Notes: generated by a model not told the origin, from the letters alone. Positions 7,809 to 16,800 are shown, counted from the stretch's first letter. The stretch: DNA of 64,000 nt from Rhizosaccharibacter radicis (GCA_024508355.1 JAMZEJ010000002.1:248001-312000), one strand, 5' to 3'. Program-made: numbers and translations.

Positions 7809-8072
7809 CTATTCGAATGGATTCGCCGTGCGCGCCGGCTCGGCCGAACGCGGGAGCTGTTTCGGCAGGGAGCGACTCGCTTCCAGCACGCCGACCGTCT
7901 TGTCCAGCAGGGCTTTCAGCTGCCGCGCGACGTCGAGACCGTGCTGGTCGCGGGTGATGTCGAGGCTGCCATAGAGCGACACCCGGTCGCCGGCGTTCTC
8001 GATCGTGAGCTTGCCGATGGAGCTGGAAGAAGACTCGTCGGCGAACGGCGTGAGGTCGGTCATCGCGCTCAT
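7809..8072 (-). CDS. Small protein coupled to an exported nuclease, unknown function
   Basis: 87 residues, acidic at the N-terminus with a run of Ser (DESSSSSIGKLTIENAGDRVSLYGSLDITRDQ), then a predicted amphipathic helix (GLDVARQLKALLDKTVGVLEA) and a disordered Pro-rich tail. There is no signal peptide. Its ATG overlaps the nuclease stop codon in an ATGA, so the two are made together. A beta-strand region followed by a helix would suit a small binding protein, and an inhibitor of the nuclease is one possibility, but no known inhibitor family is recognisable and the nuclease is exported while this protein is not. Confidence 0.7.
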   Translation of the reverse strand: MSAMTDLTPFADESSSSSIGKLTIENAGDRVSLYGSLDITRDQHGLDVARQLKALLDKTVGVLEASRSLPKQLPRSAEPARTANPFE

Positions 8073-8965
8073 CCTTGCAACAGCCAGTCGAGCCAGCTCT
8101 GCGGCTTGTGGCCGCGCCGGCGCCGGGCACGGGGTTCATAGGGGCTGGGGTCGGGCGTCGGCAGAACCATCGCGACCTGCTTGAGGCTGTCGGGCAGAAA
8201 CGGAAACGGATCGATGCCGACCACGCGGATCAGGGCCGCCACCGACAACACCTTGCAGGTGGGACGGGTGTTGTTCTTGCATACATAGACGCCCGTGCCG
8301 CCCGCCCGGGGATCGTAGACCGCCTTCCAGGTGGAGCTCGGCACCAGCACGCCGTCCCCGCCGATGCGCTTGAGGCTGCGGCCGCGGAACGCCGGCCCGG
8401 TGACCAGGAACAGCTCGCCCTGCCGCTGCGCCAGATCGCGCACCGCTTCCTCCACCCCTTCCCAGATGCCGCGGTTCAGCTCGGCCCGCTGCGGCACCAT
8501 GTTGGACAGCAGGAAGCTCTGCCCCTGCGCTTCGGGGTCGGGCATGTCCCCGGACGGCGACATGTGACCACGATCATATCCGCTGTTCCGGTAGTCCGAG
8601 AGCTGCGCCCGGTCTGCGGCCGGCAAGCGGTCGTCGGCGGCGAACTCCCCGTCGCGCCTGAGCCTGCGCGCGGCGGCGATGCTGGCGGCGGTGGGATGCT
8701 CGGCCGACCAGAGCGGGCCGTGGCTGATCCCGGACGCCATCACCGCATAGGCGTCGTTGCACAGCAGCGTGGTGCGCGGGGCGAGCTTCGGGTTGACCAG
8801 CGAAGGCGCGACGCCGCCGGGGAAGAATTGCGGGCAGGCATAGGGTGCCACCGGTGCGGCCGGCTGCAGCACGGTGGCGGCGGCCTCGTGGATGCCGGAC
8901 CCGCCCGCCGCCAGCAGGGCGAGCACCGCCCACCCGATCCCGTACAGGCGCCACCGTTCCAGCAT
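8069..8965 (-). CDS. Exported DNA/RNA non-specific endonuclease (NUC family)
   Basis: 298 residues. The N-terminal hydrophobic stretch (IGWAVLALLAAGG) is a signal peptide or anchor. The catalytic signature DRGH is at residues 131-134 with the general-base His134, followed by the conserved SNMVPQ and the metal-ligand Asn164 in LNRGIW, as in Serratia nuclease and NucA. Four Cys residues could form disulfides in the periplasm or outside. The C-terminus is very basic (PRARRRRGHKPQ). Family members degrade extracellular DNA and RNA for nutrients or biofilm remodelling. It overlaps the following small gene by four bases. The first ATG is used; no strong ribosome-binding site is visible. Confidence 0.92.
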   Translation of the reverse strand: MLERWRLYGIGWAVLALLAAGGSGIHEAAATVLQPAAPVAPYACPQFFPGGVAPSLVNPKLAPRTTLLCNDAYAVMASGISHGPLWSAEHPTAASIAAARRLRRDGEFAADDRLPAADRAQLSDYRNSGYDRGHMSPSGDMPDPEAQGQSFLLSNMVPQRAELNRGIWEGVEEAVRDLAQRQGELFLVTGPAFRGRSLKRIGGDGVLVPSSTWKAVYDPRAGGTGVYVCKNNTRPTCKVLSVAALIRVVGIDPFPFLPDSLKQVAMVLPTPDPSPYEPRARRRRGHKPQSWLDWLLQG

Positions 8966-9247
8966 GTGGACAGGGAGCCCGTGCGGGGGATCGACGTCAA
9001 CAGGCGGGCGAGCCGCGTGCGGTCATCCGATCGCGTGCCTTCTCGCCAGAGTCCCTGCGGCGCATATCCTTCACCCTCGCCCCGTCCGGCGTAGACCCCT
9101 GCATCAGCAGCGGAGAATTCCTGCCGAGCCAGCACCGGATCGCGCACCGTGCCGAGGCCCGGCCGATATCTGTCCCCGGCCTTCGACCCGGAACGACCGC
9201 GGTGGATGGCCCGCATCCGCGGCCCGGCGGCCATCGCCCGCGGATCG

Positions 9248-10093
9248 TCATGGCGGCGACGAAACGCGTCCGCGCCCGAAACCAGGCCACCGCCTGGCGA
9301 GCCGGACGAGGCCGAAGCGGTTCACGGTCCTCCCCCCGCTGGGAAGGTCGGTGCGACCGTCGATGCCTCGCCCGTCGCGAAACGAGGCCGAGCGGCGCCG
9401 CACGGTGCCGAGCAGGTCCGCCGCTTCCGGCCAGGGCGCCAGGATCGCTTCCATCGCATCAAGGATGTCCGGCGTGGCGTCCGGCACCGCGCGATGCCAC
9501 CAGCCGAGCGCTTCCGGACGCCGCCCGGCCTCCGCGAGCAGCACCGCGAAATTGTGGCAGCCACGATAATCCCCCGCTTCGGCCGACCGGCGATACCACC
9601 ACGCGGCCCGGGCCGGATCCCTGGGCCTGTCCCATCCCTCGTCGAGGAACCGGGCCACGAGATTCATGGACTTGGCATGGCCGTTCCCGGCCGCCGTCCG
9701 GAACAGGGTCCAGGCTTCCGCCCGGTCCAGCGGGACGCCCCGCCCCCGAAGCAGCATGTTGGCCAGGTTGTAGCGGCCCCAATCGTCCCCGGTTGAGGCG
9801 GCGATCCGGTACCAGCATGCGGCGCCCGGATGATCGGCCGGCGTGCCCCATCCTTTTTCCAGGCAACGCCCCAGCAGGTTGGCGGCCGGCGGGTAGCCCG
9901 CTTCCGCGGCGATCCGCAGCCAGCGCACGGCGAGCGACGCATCGCCAGCGCCGTCGAGAAGCGCCTGGGCATAGACGAGCTGTGCCGCGACGTGGCCGCG
10001 CACCGCCGCGGCGCGAAGCACGGCGACATCCGCGATGGCGGCAGCTTGGCCGGAACCAGCGCCAGGACCAGGGGCGATGAAACAAGTTGTCAC
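9248..10093 (-). CDS. Sel1-repeat protein of the iron-uptake locus
   Basis: 281 residues made mainly of Sel1/TPR-like repeats of about 36 residues; recognisable units include AVRWLRIAAEAGYPPAANLLGRC and AAWWYRRSAEAGDYRGCHNFAVLL. The frame opens with GTG at 10093, 24 bases from a Fur box and without a good ribosome-binding site, so the start is uncertain. In Pseudomonas a Sel1 gene sits beside piuA and piuC, as here, so this is likely a partner of the iron-regulated receptor/hydroxylase pair. Sel1 proteins act as scaffolds for protein-protein contacts; the partner is unknown. The last 60 residues are basic and not repeat-like. Confidence 0.8.
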   Translation of the reverse strand: MTTCFIAPGPGAGSGQAAAIADVAVLRAAAVRGHVAAQLVYAQALLDGAGDASLAVRWLRIAAEAGYPPAANLLGRCLEKGWGTPADHPGAACWYRIAASTGDDWGRYNLANMLLRGRGVPLDRAEAWTLFRTAAGNGHAKSMNLVARFLDEGWDRPRDPARAAWWYRRSAEAGDYRGCHNFAVLLAEAGRRPEALGWWHRAVPDATPDILDAMEAILAPWPEAADLLGTVRRRSASFRDGRGIDGRTDLPSGGRTVNRFGLVRLARRWPGFGRGRVSSPP

Positions 10094-10116
10094 AGGGGAA
10101 CGACGCCGTTAGGAGG

Positions 10117-10138
10117 GATGAGAATTATTCTCATTATC
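10117..10138. promoter_or_regulatory. Fur box in the divergent iron-uptake promoter
   Basis: GATGAGAATTATTCTCATTATC contains a perfect 8+1+8 palindrome (ATGAGAAT-T-ATTCTCAT) and closely matches the Fur consensus of inverted GATAAT-type hexamers. It lies in the 49-base gap between the Sel1 gene and the TonB receptor gene and so can repress both. It comes within five bases of the receptor start codon, so a bound repressor would cover the start of transcription. Confidence 0.88.
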
Positions 10139-10142
10139 AGAG

Positions 10143-12350
10143 ATGCGCCACGCCGTGACAACCGATCCGCTCCCCGCCCAGCACCGGCGCTCCACCGACC
10201 GGCGGTTCGTGTCGACTTTCGGCGCCGTGGTGGCGGGCGCCTGGCTGATGCCGGCGGCGGCACACGCCGCCTCGACGGGCGACGACGCCGACAGCGATCG
10301 CCGCGCCGACGGCCCGGAGTCCCTGACCGTCGTGGGCCACGCGCCCGGCTACCAGGAGCTCGACCCGCATCTGGACCGCATCACCACCAGGCTCGTCGAC
10401 ACGCCGCAAAGCGTCACCGAGATTCCGAAGCAGCTGATGCAGGACCAGAACACCACCACCCTGCTGGATGCGCTGCGGACGGTGCCCGGGATCAGCATCG
10501 CCGCCGGCGAAGGCGGTCAGCAGGGCGACAACCTGTCCATCCGCGGCTTCAACGCACAGAATGATTTCTATCGCGACGGCATGCTGGATTTCGGGTCCTA
10601 TTATCGCGACCCGTTCGACCTCGACACCGTCGAGGTGCTCAAGGGCCCCTCCGCCACGTTGTTCGGACGCGGCTCCACCGGCGGCGTGATCAACGAGGTC
10701 ACCAAGGCGGCGACCATGAAGCCGGTCACCGCGTCCGCGCTGTCGTTCGGCACCGACGGCACCGAGCGTCTGACCGTGGATGCCGGACGATCCTCATCCG
10801 TGCTGGGGGGCACCGCCTTCCGGCTCAACGCCATGGTCAATCGCGCGGGCATCGCCGGAGTCGACGAGGCGCGGACCCGGCGCTACGGGGTGGCGCCGTC
10901 GCTCGCCTTCGGCCTCGACACGGCGACGCGCCTCAAACTCGACTATTTCCGCCAGCAATCCTACGACACCCAGTACTACGGGATCCCGTGGATCAACGGG
11001 CATCCGGCGGACGTGCCGAGATCGAACTTCTACGGCTACAAGGACGACTACCTGCGCTCCATCGTCAATATCGGCACGCTGCGGCTCGAACACGATCTCG
11101 GCCGCAACGTTTCGGTGCACGATCAGGTGCGCTATTCCGGATACAATCTGGGGCAGCGCGCCACGGAACCGCTGCTGCTCGGCTACAGCAAGTCCACCGA
11201 CATCGTTCCCGGCTCGTTGCCGCTCTCGTCGCTGAACGTGTCCCGCAACGTGCTGGCGCTCAGCGGGCCGTCCATGTTGCTGGACAACCAGCTCGAAGGA
11301 ACCGCCAGCTTCCATACCGGGCCGGTCGCGCACGCGGTCGTGGCCGGCTTCGAGGTGCAGCGGCAGACCGCCGACATCACCCGCTACACCTATCCGCGCG
11401 GCACCACGAGCCTGCTCGCGCCCGACCTCGGCACGCCGTTCACCTACAGCTCGGCGTTGCGCTCGATGTCGGGCAGCATCAGCAACGACACCGCACCCTA
11501 CATCAACGATTCGATCACGCTCGGCCCGCGATGGCAGCTCCTCGGCGGCTGGCGCTGGGACCATTACACCACCGAGTACAAGCAGATCCTCGCCCCCACC
11601 ACCCATGTGACGCGGGTGGACGACAAGCCGTCATGGCGCGGGGCGGTGGTGTACAAGCCGGCGCCGAACGGCAGCGTTTATTTCTCGTACGGCACGTCGT
11701 TCGATCCGTCCGGCGAGAATGTCAGCCTCACCGCTTCCACCGCCGCGGTCGCGCCCGAAACCTCCGACACCTACGAGGTCGGCACCAAATGGGATCTGGG
11801 CCGGCTGTCGCTCACCGGCGCGCTCTACCAGATCCGCATGAAGAACGTGCGCGAAACCGATCCGGCCGACGCCACCCGCACCATCCTCGCCGGCAACTAT
11901 CGTTCGCGCGGCTTCGAGATCGGCGTGTCCGGACACATCACCCGGCAGTGGGAAGTGTTCGGCGGCTACAGCTACAACGACGTGGTGGTGGTGTCCTCCC
12001 CCAACCCCCTGGAGATCGGCGACAATCCGCCCAACGCACCGAAGCACACGCTGGCGATGTGGAGCGAATACAAGCTGGACGCACTGCCCTTGTCGTTCGG
12101 CGCCGGGGTGAACTACGTCTCGTCGCGCACCGCGAGCTCGCTGCCGGTAGCGGGAACCACCACCATCGAGCGCGCCCGCGGCTACACGGTGCTGCAGCTG
12201 ATGGCCAAGTACCAGATCAACCGCGCGCTCAGCGCCCAGGTGAACCTCACCAACCTCACCGACCTCACCTATTACAGCGCGCTGCACCCCAGCCACATCG
12301 TGCTGGGACCGGCACGCGCCGCGCTGTTCTCCATCAGCGCGGCGCTGTGA
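10143..12350 (+). CDS. TonB-dependent catecholate-siderophore receptor (Fiu/PiuA-like)
   Basis: 735 residues. A signal peptide ending MPAAAHAAS is followed by the plug domain (SVTEIPKQLMQDQNTTTLLDAL..., RGFNAQNDFYRDGML, VEVLKGPSATLFGRGSTGGVIN) and a 22-strand barrel ending in an aromatic/hydrophobic strand (RAALFSISAAL). The plug sequence and the following PiuC-type hydroxylase place it with the catecholate receptors Fiu and PiuA. It imports ferric siderophores using TonB energy. The Fur box directly upstream predicts induction under iron starvation. The ATG at 10143 lacks a close Shine-Dalgarno; AGGAGG lies 26 bases upstream in front of an out-of-frame ATG. Confidence 0.95.
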   Translation: MRHAVTTDPLPAQHRRSTDRRFVSTFGAVVAGAWLMPAAAHAASTGDDADSDRRADGPESLTVVGHAPGYQELDPHLDRITTRLVDTPQSVTEIPKQLMQDQNTTTLLDALRTVPGISIAAGEGGQQGDNLSIRGFNAQNDFYRDGMLDFGSYYRDPFDLDTVEVLKGPSATLFGRGSTGGVINEVTKAATMKPVTASALSFGTDGTERLTVDAGRSSSVLGGTAFRLNAMVNRAGIAGVDEARTRRYGVAPSLAFGLDTATRLKLDYFRQQSYDTQYYGIPWINGHPADVPRSNFYGYKDDYLRSIVNIGTLRLEHDLGRNVSVHDQVRYSGYNLGQRATEPLLLGYSKSTDIVPGSLPLSSLNVSRNVLALSGPSMLLDNQLEGTASFHTGPVAHAVVAGFEVQRQTADITRYTYPRGTTSLLAPDLGTPFTYSSALRSMSGSISNDTAPYINDSITLGPRWQLLGGWRWDHYTTEYKQILAPTTHVTRVDDKPSWRGAVVYKPAPNGSVYFSYGTSFDPSGENVSLTASTAAVAPETSDTYEVGTKWDLGRLSLTGALYQIRMKNVRETDPADATRTILAGNYRSRGFEIGVSGHITRQWEVFGGYSYNDVVVVSSPNPLEIGDNPPNAPKHTLAMWSEYKLDALPLSFGAGVNYVSSRTASSLPVAGTTTIERARGYTVLQLMAKYQINRALSAQVNLTNLTDLTYYSALHPSHIVLGPARAALFSISAAL

Positions 12351-12354
12351 CGCC

Positions 12355-13029
12355 ATGCTGAACGAGGTCGAGATCCTGTCTGCCGCCGAAGCCGCCGATC
12401 TGCGGGCGCGTCTGCTGGAACGGCCCTGGACGGACGGCCGCGCCACCGCCGGCCACCAGTCCGCCCGCGCCAAGCAGAACCTCCAGCTCGACGCGGCCGA
12501 TCCGGTCGGACTGGAACAGGGCGAGGCGCTGATCCGGAGGCTCGGGCAGTCGGCCGCCTTCGTGTCGGCGGCGCTGCCGCATCGCATCTTCCCGCCGCTG
12601 TGGGCGCGCTACCGCCCTGGCGACCGGTTCGACACCCACGTGGACAACGCGGTGCGCTACGGCCACGGTGGGGCCATCCGGACCGACCTGTCGGCCACGC
12701 TGTTTCTGACTCCAGAAGACGAGTACGAGGGCGGCGCGCTGGTGATCGAGGACAGCTTCGGTCCGAGGCGGGTCCGGCTCCCGGCCGGACGCATGGTGCT
12801 GTATCCCTCCTCCTCGCTGCATCATGTGGAACCGGTCACGCAGGGCGAGCGGGTCTGTGCGGTGCTGTGGCTGCAGAGCCTGGTGCGCGACGACGGCCAG
12901 CGCACCTTGCTGCTGGATCTCGACAACAGCATCCGTTCGCTCGGTGCGGGCCTGCCACCCGACGACCGGCGAATCGTGGCACTCACCGGCACCTATCACA
13001 ACCTCGTCCGGCGCTGGGCGGAGCTTTGA
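12355..13029 (+). CDS. piuC: Fe(II)/2-oxoglutarate-dependent hydroxylase, PiuC/YbiX type
   Basis: 224 residues. The jelly-roll dioxygenase shows the iron triad as H95-x-D97 in FDTHVDNAVRYG and His157 in SLHHVEPVTQGER, with the 2-oxoglutarate-binding Arg166. The C-terminal helical part (DLDNSIRSLGAG..., GTYHNLVRRW) is typical of PKHD-type hydroxylases found next to Fiu/PiuA receptors. It starts four bases after the receptor stop, so it is co-transcribed and Fur-controlled. In Pseudomonas and Acinetobacter, piuC loss affects uptake of siderophore-type compounds; its substrate is not known. Confidence 0.93.
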   Translation: MLNEVEILSAAEAADLRARLLERPWTDGRATAGHQSARAKQNLQLDAADPVGLEQGEALIRRLGQSAAFVSAALPHRIFPPLWARYRPGDRFDTHVDNAVRYGHGGAIRTDLSATLFLTPEDEYEGGALVIEDSFGPRRVRLPAGRMVLYPSSSLHHVEPVTQGERVCAVLWLQSLVRDDGQRTLLLDLDNSIRSLGAGLPPDDRRIVALTGTYHNLVRRWAEL

Positions 13030-13620
13030 GGCGGAAGGGGCTCGCCGGTCGCGAGGCGGCCGTGCCGGGCGCGCGGCGGAGCAGCCGCGGGTGGAAACTC
13101 CAGGCCGACGCTTAGCCGCCCGGCTCAGCCACCTTCCGGAGAAGGGCGCCCGGGGATCGCCTGACATCGCTAACGACGCGTCCACGGCGGTTCAACAACC
13201 CGAAACAGGATCGTCGTGGCAGCGGGTGGGTTGGTTCCGCGAAGCCGTCCCGTCGGCTTCGGCGCCGGCGCTGCGCGACCAGCAATGGCCATCACCTCGC
13301 CTCCGGCGCGCCGACGCTCCCGGCTTCGAACCTGTTCCGTCTCGGCACCACGTCGCGACATTCCCCCCATGGCGGCGGAACGAGGTCAAGCACCAAGGAA
13401 CCGCAAGCTCCGCTGCGGATACCTTCGGCTGCCTGTCCGCGCCTCACGGCAACCGTCGCGGGTGGCCGCGACATGAGCCCGACCCGGCGCGGATGGCCCG
13501 CTCCGGAGCCCATCGCGTCGCAGGTGGCGGGTCCGGCGCCGGTCAGGTGGAAGCGCCGCCAGCACCGGACGCATGACACCCGCCCGGGAACAGGCTGCCG
13601 GATGCGCCGGGCAGTCCGGC
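13030..13620. other. Gene-free stretch between convergent genes
   Basis: 591 bases between piuC and the end of the Rieske/FAD reductase gene. Several open frames exist on both strands because the DNA is GC-rich, but none has a ribosome-binding site, a domain or a believable composition. I see no strong hairpin, repeat or RNA gene. Confidence 0.55.
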
Positions 13621-15108
13621 TCAGGGACGAAACGGCATCGATGGCGCCAGCGCCGCCGTTTCGGCATCCCGGCCGCAGGCGACCAACCCCACCAGCTCGT
13701 CGCCACGCCATTGCCGGGCCAGGAAATCCTGCCGGTCCAGGTCGCCCTCGATCTCCACCCGGTCGAAACCGGCGGGATGGCCGTGCACCTCGAACCGCTT
13801 GCCGTGCTGCGCGGTCCAGAAGAACGGCGCCTGGTCGAAACGCGCGTCGTCGCCCAGCATGGCACGCACTGCGACCCTGGCCTGCTGCTGCGCCACGCGC
13901 CAATGCTCGACCCGGACGCGCCCCTTTCCGAACGGGAAGCTGGCGATATCCCCTGCCGCGAACACCCCCGCGGTGGCGGTACGCATCGAATGGTCTACCG
14001 CCACGCCGCCATCCGGTTCCAGCGGCAGGTTCTCGAGCAGCTCCGTGGCCGGCGACACGCCGATGCCCGCCACCACCAGCCCCGCATGCAGCCTGATGCC
14101 GTTCTTCAGCACCGCGGCGGCGACCCTGTTCTCCCCCTCGAAACGCTCCACCTCGCCGATCTGGAACACCACGCCCTCGTCCTCGTGCAGCCGGCGGATC
14201 ATCGCCCCGATCTCCGCGCCGAGCTGCTTCTCGAAAGGAACGGCGTGGGGAACCACCACCGTCACCGCGCAGCCCTGCTTGCGCAGCCCGGACGCCGCCT
14301 CCAACCCGATGAAGCTGCCGCCCACCACCACGACGGGAGGCCGGGCGTCACCGAGGTCGGACAGGATCGCCGCCGCGTCGGCGCGCGATCGCAGGAGATG
14401 AACGCCGCGCAGCCCAGCGCCCGGCAGGTCGAGCGGGCGCGGGATGCCGCCGGTGGCCACCAGCGCCATGTCGAAGGTCAGGATGTCGCCGTTTTCCAGC
14501 GTCACCGTGCGCGCCGCCGCGTCCAGCCGGACCGCACGATGCTCCCTGCGGTCGACGCGGGCCTTCGTCCAGAAGTCGGCAGGGCGCAGGAGAGGCGCCT
14601 CGTCGGGCGTCTTGCTGCCGTCCAGCACGAACTTGGACAGGATGGTGCGGTCGTAGGGCGCCCCGGATTCGGCGCCCAGCATGGTGATCCGGCCGGCAAA
14701 GCCGGCGTCCCGAAGCGCTGCCACGGCGGCCGTGCCGGCTGCGCCGCTTCCCACGATCAGCACGTGGCGATCCTGGTCGCGGGGTGCGGCGGCGCGGCGG
14801 GCGATCGGCTCCGGCGAGACCAGCACCGCATCGCCCACCACCTGCACGGGGAAACGCCGCAAGGCGTCCAGCGCCGGCGGCTCCAGCAACCCGCCGTCAT
14901 CGTCGGAGAACATCGCCTTGTGCCACGGGCATACGATCCGGCCCTGGCACCGCGCCCCGTCGGCGAGCGGCGCTCCCGCATGCGGGCATTTGCCGGACAC
15001 CGCCCGAACGACGTCGCCGTCGCGCAGCAGCAGGATGGAGGTGTCGCCGATCTCGACTCCCTTCATGCCGCCATCCTCGATCTCGGACAGGGTCGCGACC
15101 TGCTGCAT
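13621..15108 (-). CDS. Rieske ferredoxin fused to FAD/NAD(P)-dependent reductase (AIF-like)
   Basis: 495 residues. An N-terminal Rieske [2Fe-2S] domain has ligands C41-x-H43 (GKCPHAGAPL) and C60-x2-H63 (VCPWHKAMF). A pyridine nucleotide-disulfide reductase fold follows, with the FAD-binding LIVGSGAAGTAA, the NAD-binding VVVVGGSFIGLEAASGL, the flavin segment GVFAAGDIASF, and a C-terminal domain like ferredoxin reductases of dioxygenase systems. This fusion resembles the AIF3-type proteins. It may pass electrons from NAD(P)H through FAD to the iron-sulfur centre, but no partner oxygenase is nearby. AAGGAG lies seven to eight bases before the ATG. Confidence 0.92.
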   Translation of the reverse strand: MQQVATLSEIEDGGMKGVEIGDTSILLLRDGDVVRAVSGKCPHAGAPLADGARCQGRIVCPWHKAMFSDDDGGLLEPPALDALRRFPVQVVGDAVLVSPEPIARRAAAPRDQDRHVLIVGSGAAGTAAVAALRDAGFAGRITMLGAESGAPYDRTILSKFVLDGSKTPDEAPLLRPADFWTKARVDRREHRAVRLDAAARTVTLENGDILTFDMALVATGGIPRPLDLPGAGLRGVHLLRSRADAAAILSDLGDARPPVVVVGGSFIGLEAASGLRKQGCAVTVVVPHAVPFEKQLGAEIGAMIRRLHEDEGVVFQIGEVERFEGENRVAAAVLKNGIRLHAGLVVAGIGVSPATELLENLPLEPDGGVAVDHSMRTATAGVFAAGDIASFPFGKGRVRVEHWRVAQQQARVAVRAMLGDDARFDQAPFFWTAQHGKRFEVHGHPAGFDRVEIEGDLDRQDFLARQWRGDELVGLVACGRDAETAALAPSMPFRP

Positions 15109-15839
15109 GGAAGCTGCTCCTTCTGCGTCGACGGCCCCCGTTCCAGGTTCCGGTCTTCCGGAACCGCCACCGCCGACGGGTCCGGTTGCTGCGCACGACC
15201 TTGCTGGAAGTTGCAGCGGGACCGCGTGGCACAGACCGAGAAGAAGGCTGCTGGGCGAGCGGAACGTGGTCGCTCGGCCGCCGCCTCCGCGCACGCGGGA
15301 CCGGGGGATGATGGGAAGTCGCGCGGTCGTTCCCGACGCAGGCCATGGTTCCGGGGATGGAGGTAAGGACCAGCCACATGGAACGGTGCCGGAGGAGGCG
15401 AACCGCGGCGCCGGTCGCGAGGATCGACCTGGCGGCGATCACCCGAGCCGAAACGCGCGTTTCCGGCGCGACCGAGCTGCTGTCCGTGTGAGGCGGCGGC
15501 TTCTCTGGCCGCTCCGTTCCGCGAGACCCTGATGGGCGACCGGGGGATACGCCGTGCCCGGAGAACGATGCGGCGTCTGCTGGCTCAGGTGCCGGAAGCG
15601 ACCCGCGCCTTTCGGGCGGCGCGGAAAATCAACGAAAGGAAGGAGCAAAAATTCGGAGACGCTCGAAATGCTCGGAGGGCATCCTTGCCGACGACCCCGC
15701 GAAGATGTTCCGACCTCGGGAAAGGCGACGGGCCGCTGGCGAGTCGGTGCCCCCGGCCGGGCGGCACGGGGGCGCGGTCTGGACAGGAGGACGCGCCGAC
15801 CCCATCCCATGCTGGACGATCACGGGAGAGCGCAGGGTC
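15109..15839. other. Gene-free stretch between divergent genes
   Basis: 731 bases between the Rieske/FAD reductase and msrC, the largest gap in the window. A stretch near 15618-15652 (AAAATCAACGAAAGGAAGGAGCAAAAATTCGG) is unusually A-rich for this genome and includes a Shine-Dalgarno-like GGAAGGAG, but no start codon follows at a useful distance. Promoters for both flanking genes must lie here, and an unannotated small RNA is possible. No convincing protein is seen. Confidence 0.5.
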
Positions 15840-16316
15840 ATGCTGGCACCGCAGACGGAATGGAGCGGATATGACGATCTGGCGGAAACCATCGGCGCGG
15901 TGCTGGACGGCGAGCGCGACCTGATCGCCAATGCGGCCAACATGGCCGCGCTGCTGTTCGCGACACTGCCCGACATCAACTGGGCGGGGTTCTATTTCCT
16001 GCGGGGCGACGACCTCGTGCTCGGCCCGTTCGGCGGCAAGGTCGCCTGTACCCGCATCCCGATGGGGCGCGGCGTTTGCGGCACCGCGGCGGTGCGACGG
16101 GAAACCGTGCTGGTGCCGGACGTGCACGCCTTTCCTGGCCACATCGCCTGCGACGCCGCGTCCCGTTCGGAGATCGTGGTGCCGCTGATGCGCGACGGCC
16201 GGGTGCTGGGGGTGCTGGACATCGACAGTCCCCGGCCGGATCGTTTCGACGACGAGGATCGCCGGGGCTGCGAGCGGCTGGCGCGGATGCTGGTGGAAGG
16301 CTCGGACGCTTCGTAG
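15840..16316 (+). CDS. msrC: Free methionine-(R)-sulfoxide reductase (GAF-domain)
   Basis: 158 residues forming a single GAF domain. The three cysteines of the fRMsr mechanism are present with the spacing of the E. coli enzyme: Cys70 in KVACTRIPMG, Cys80 in GRGVCGTAA and Cys104 in HIACDAASRSEI, where the last is the catalytic one. It repairs oxidised free methionine using thioredoxin. The ATG at 15840 gives the usual family length; the frame is open upstream but has no domain there. A Nudix hydrolase gene follows seven bases after the stop, so the pair is probably an operon against oxidative damage. Confidence 0.93.
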   Translation: MLAPQTEWSGYDDLAETIGAVLDGERDLIANAANMAALLFATLPDINWAGFYFLRGDDLVLGPFGGKVACTRIPMGRGVCGTAAVRRETVLVPDVHAFPGHIACDAASRSEIVVPLMRDGRVLGVLDIDSPRPDRFDDEDRRGCERLARMLVEGSDAS

Positions 16317-16323
16317 CGGCCCC

Positions 16324-16800
16324 GTGGGCGGCCCCGTGGATCGTCCACCCTTCCGGCCGGTGGTCGGCTGCCTCGCGGTCGTGATCCGGGATGGGGCGGC
16401 GCTGCTGGTCCGGCGGGCCAAGCCGCCCGACCAGGGGCGCTGGGGCTTTCCGGGAGGCCATGTCGAACGGGGTGAACGCTTCGCCGATGCCGCGGTGCGG
16501 GAGCTGCGGGAGGAAACCGGCGTTGTCGCCGAGCCGGCCGGTCTGCTGGATGCCCTGGATATCTTCCGTCACGCGCCGGACGGGTCGCTGAGCCACCACT
16601 ACGTGCTGCTGGCGGTCCGGTGCTTCTGGCGGTCCGGCGAGCCGGTGGCGGCAGACGACGCGCTGGAAGCGGCCTGGATGCCGCTCGATCGCATCCCCCG
16701 CCACCCGGACCATCCCGACTTCAGCGACGACACTGGCCGAGTGGCCTCGCTCGCCGCGGCGGCCGTGGCGAGGTCTGGCGGCCGCCCGACCGACCGGTAG
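16324..16800 (+). CDS. Nudix hydrolase
   Basis: 158 residues. The Nudix box is complete: GGHVERGERFADAAVRELRE plus ETGVV, fitting G-x5-E-x7-R-E-U-x-E-E-x-G-U. The N-terminal segment PFRPVVGCLAVVIRDGAALLVRRAKPP is like ADP-ribose and MutT-type pyrophosphatases. Substrate choice cannot be read from sequence. The start is a GTG at 16324, with another GTG four codons on; neither has a good ribosome-binding site, and reading-through from msrC is likely. Pairing with msrC suggests removal of oxidised nucleotides. Confidence 0.88.
   Translation: MGGPVDRPPFRPVVGCLAVVIRDGAALLVRRAKPPDQGRWGFPGGHVERGERFADAAVRELREETGVVAEPAGLLDALDIFRHAPDGSLSHHYVLLAVRCFWRSGEPVAADDALEAAWMPLDRIPRHPDHPDFSDDTGRVASLAAAAVARSGGRPTDR

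Noticed and set aside
10118-10564. An ATG with a perfect AGGAGG upstream, opening a frame MRIILIIRDAPRR
   Set aside because: It lies inside the Fur palindrome and runs out of frame through the TonB receptor; the receptor frame is certain, so at most this is a leader peptide.
13105-13620. Several frames between piuC and the Rieske reductase
   Set aside because: No ribosome-binding sites, no domains, strongly Arg/Pro-biased, and overlapping one another on both strands.
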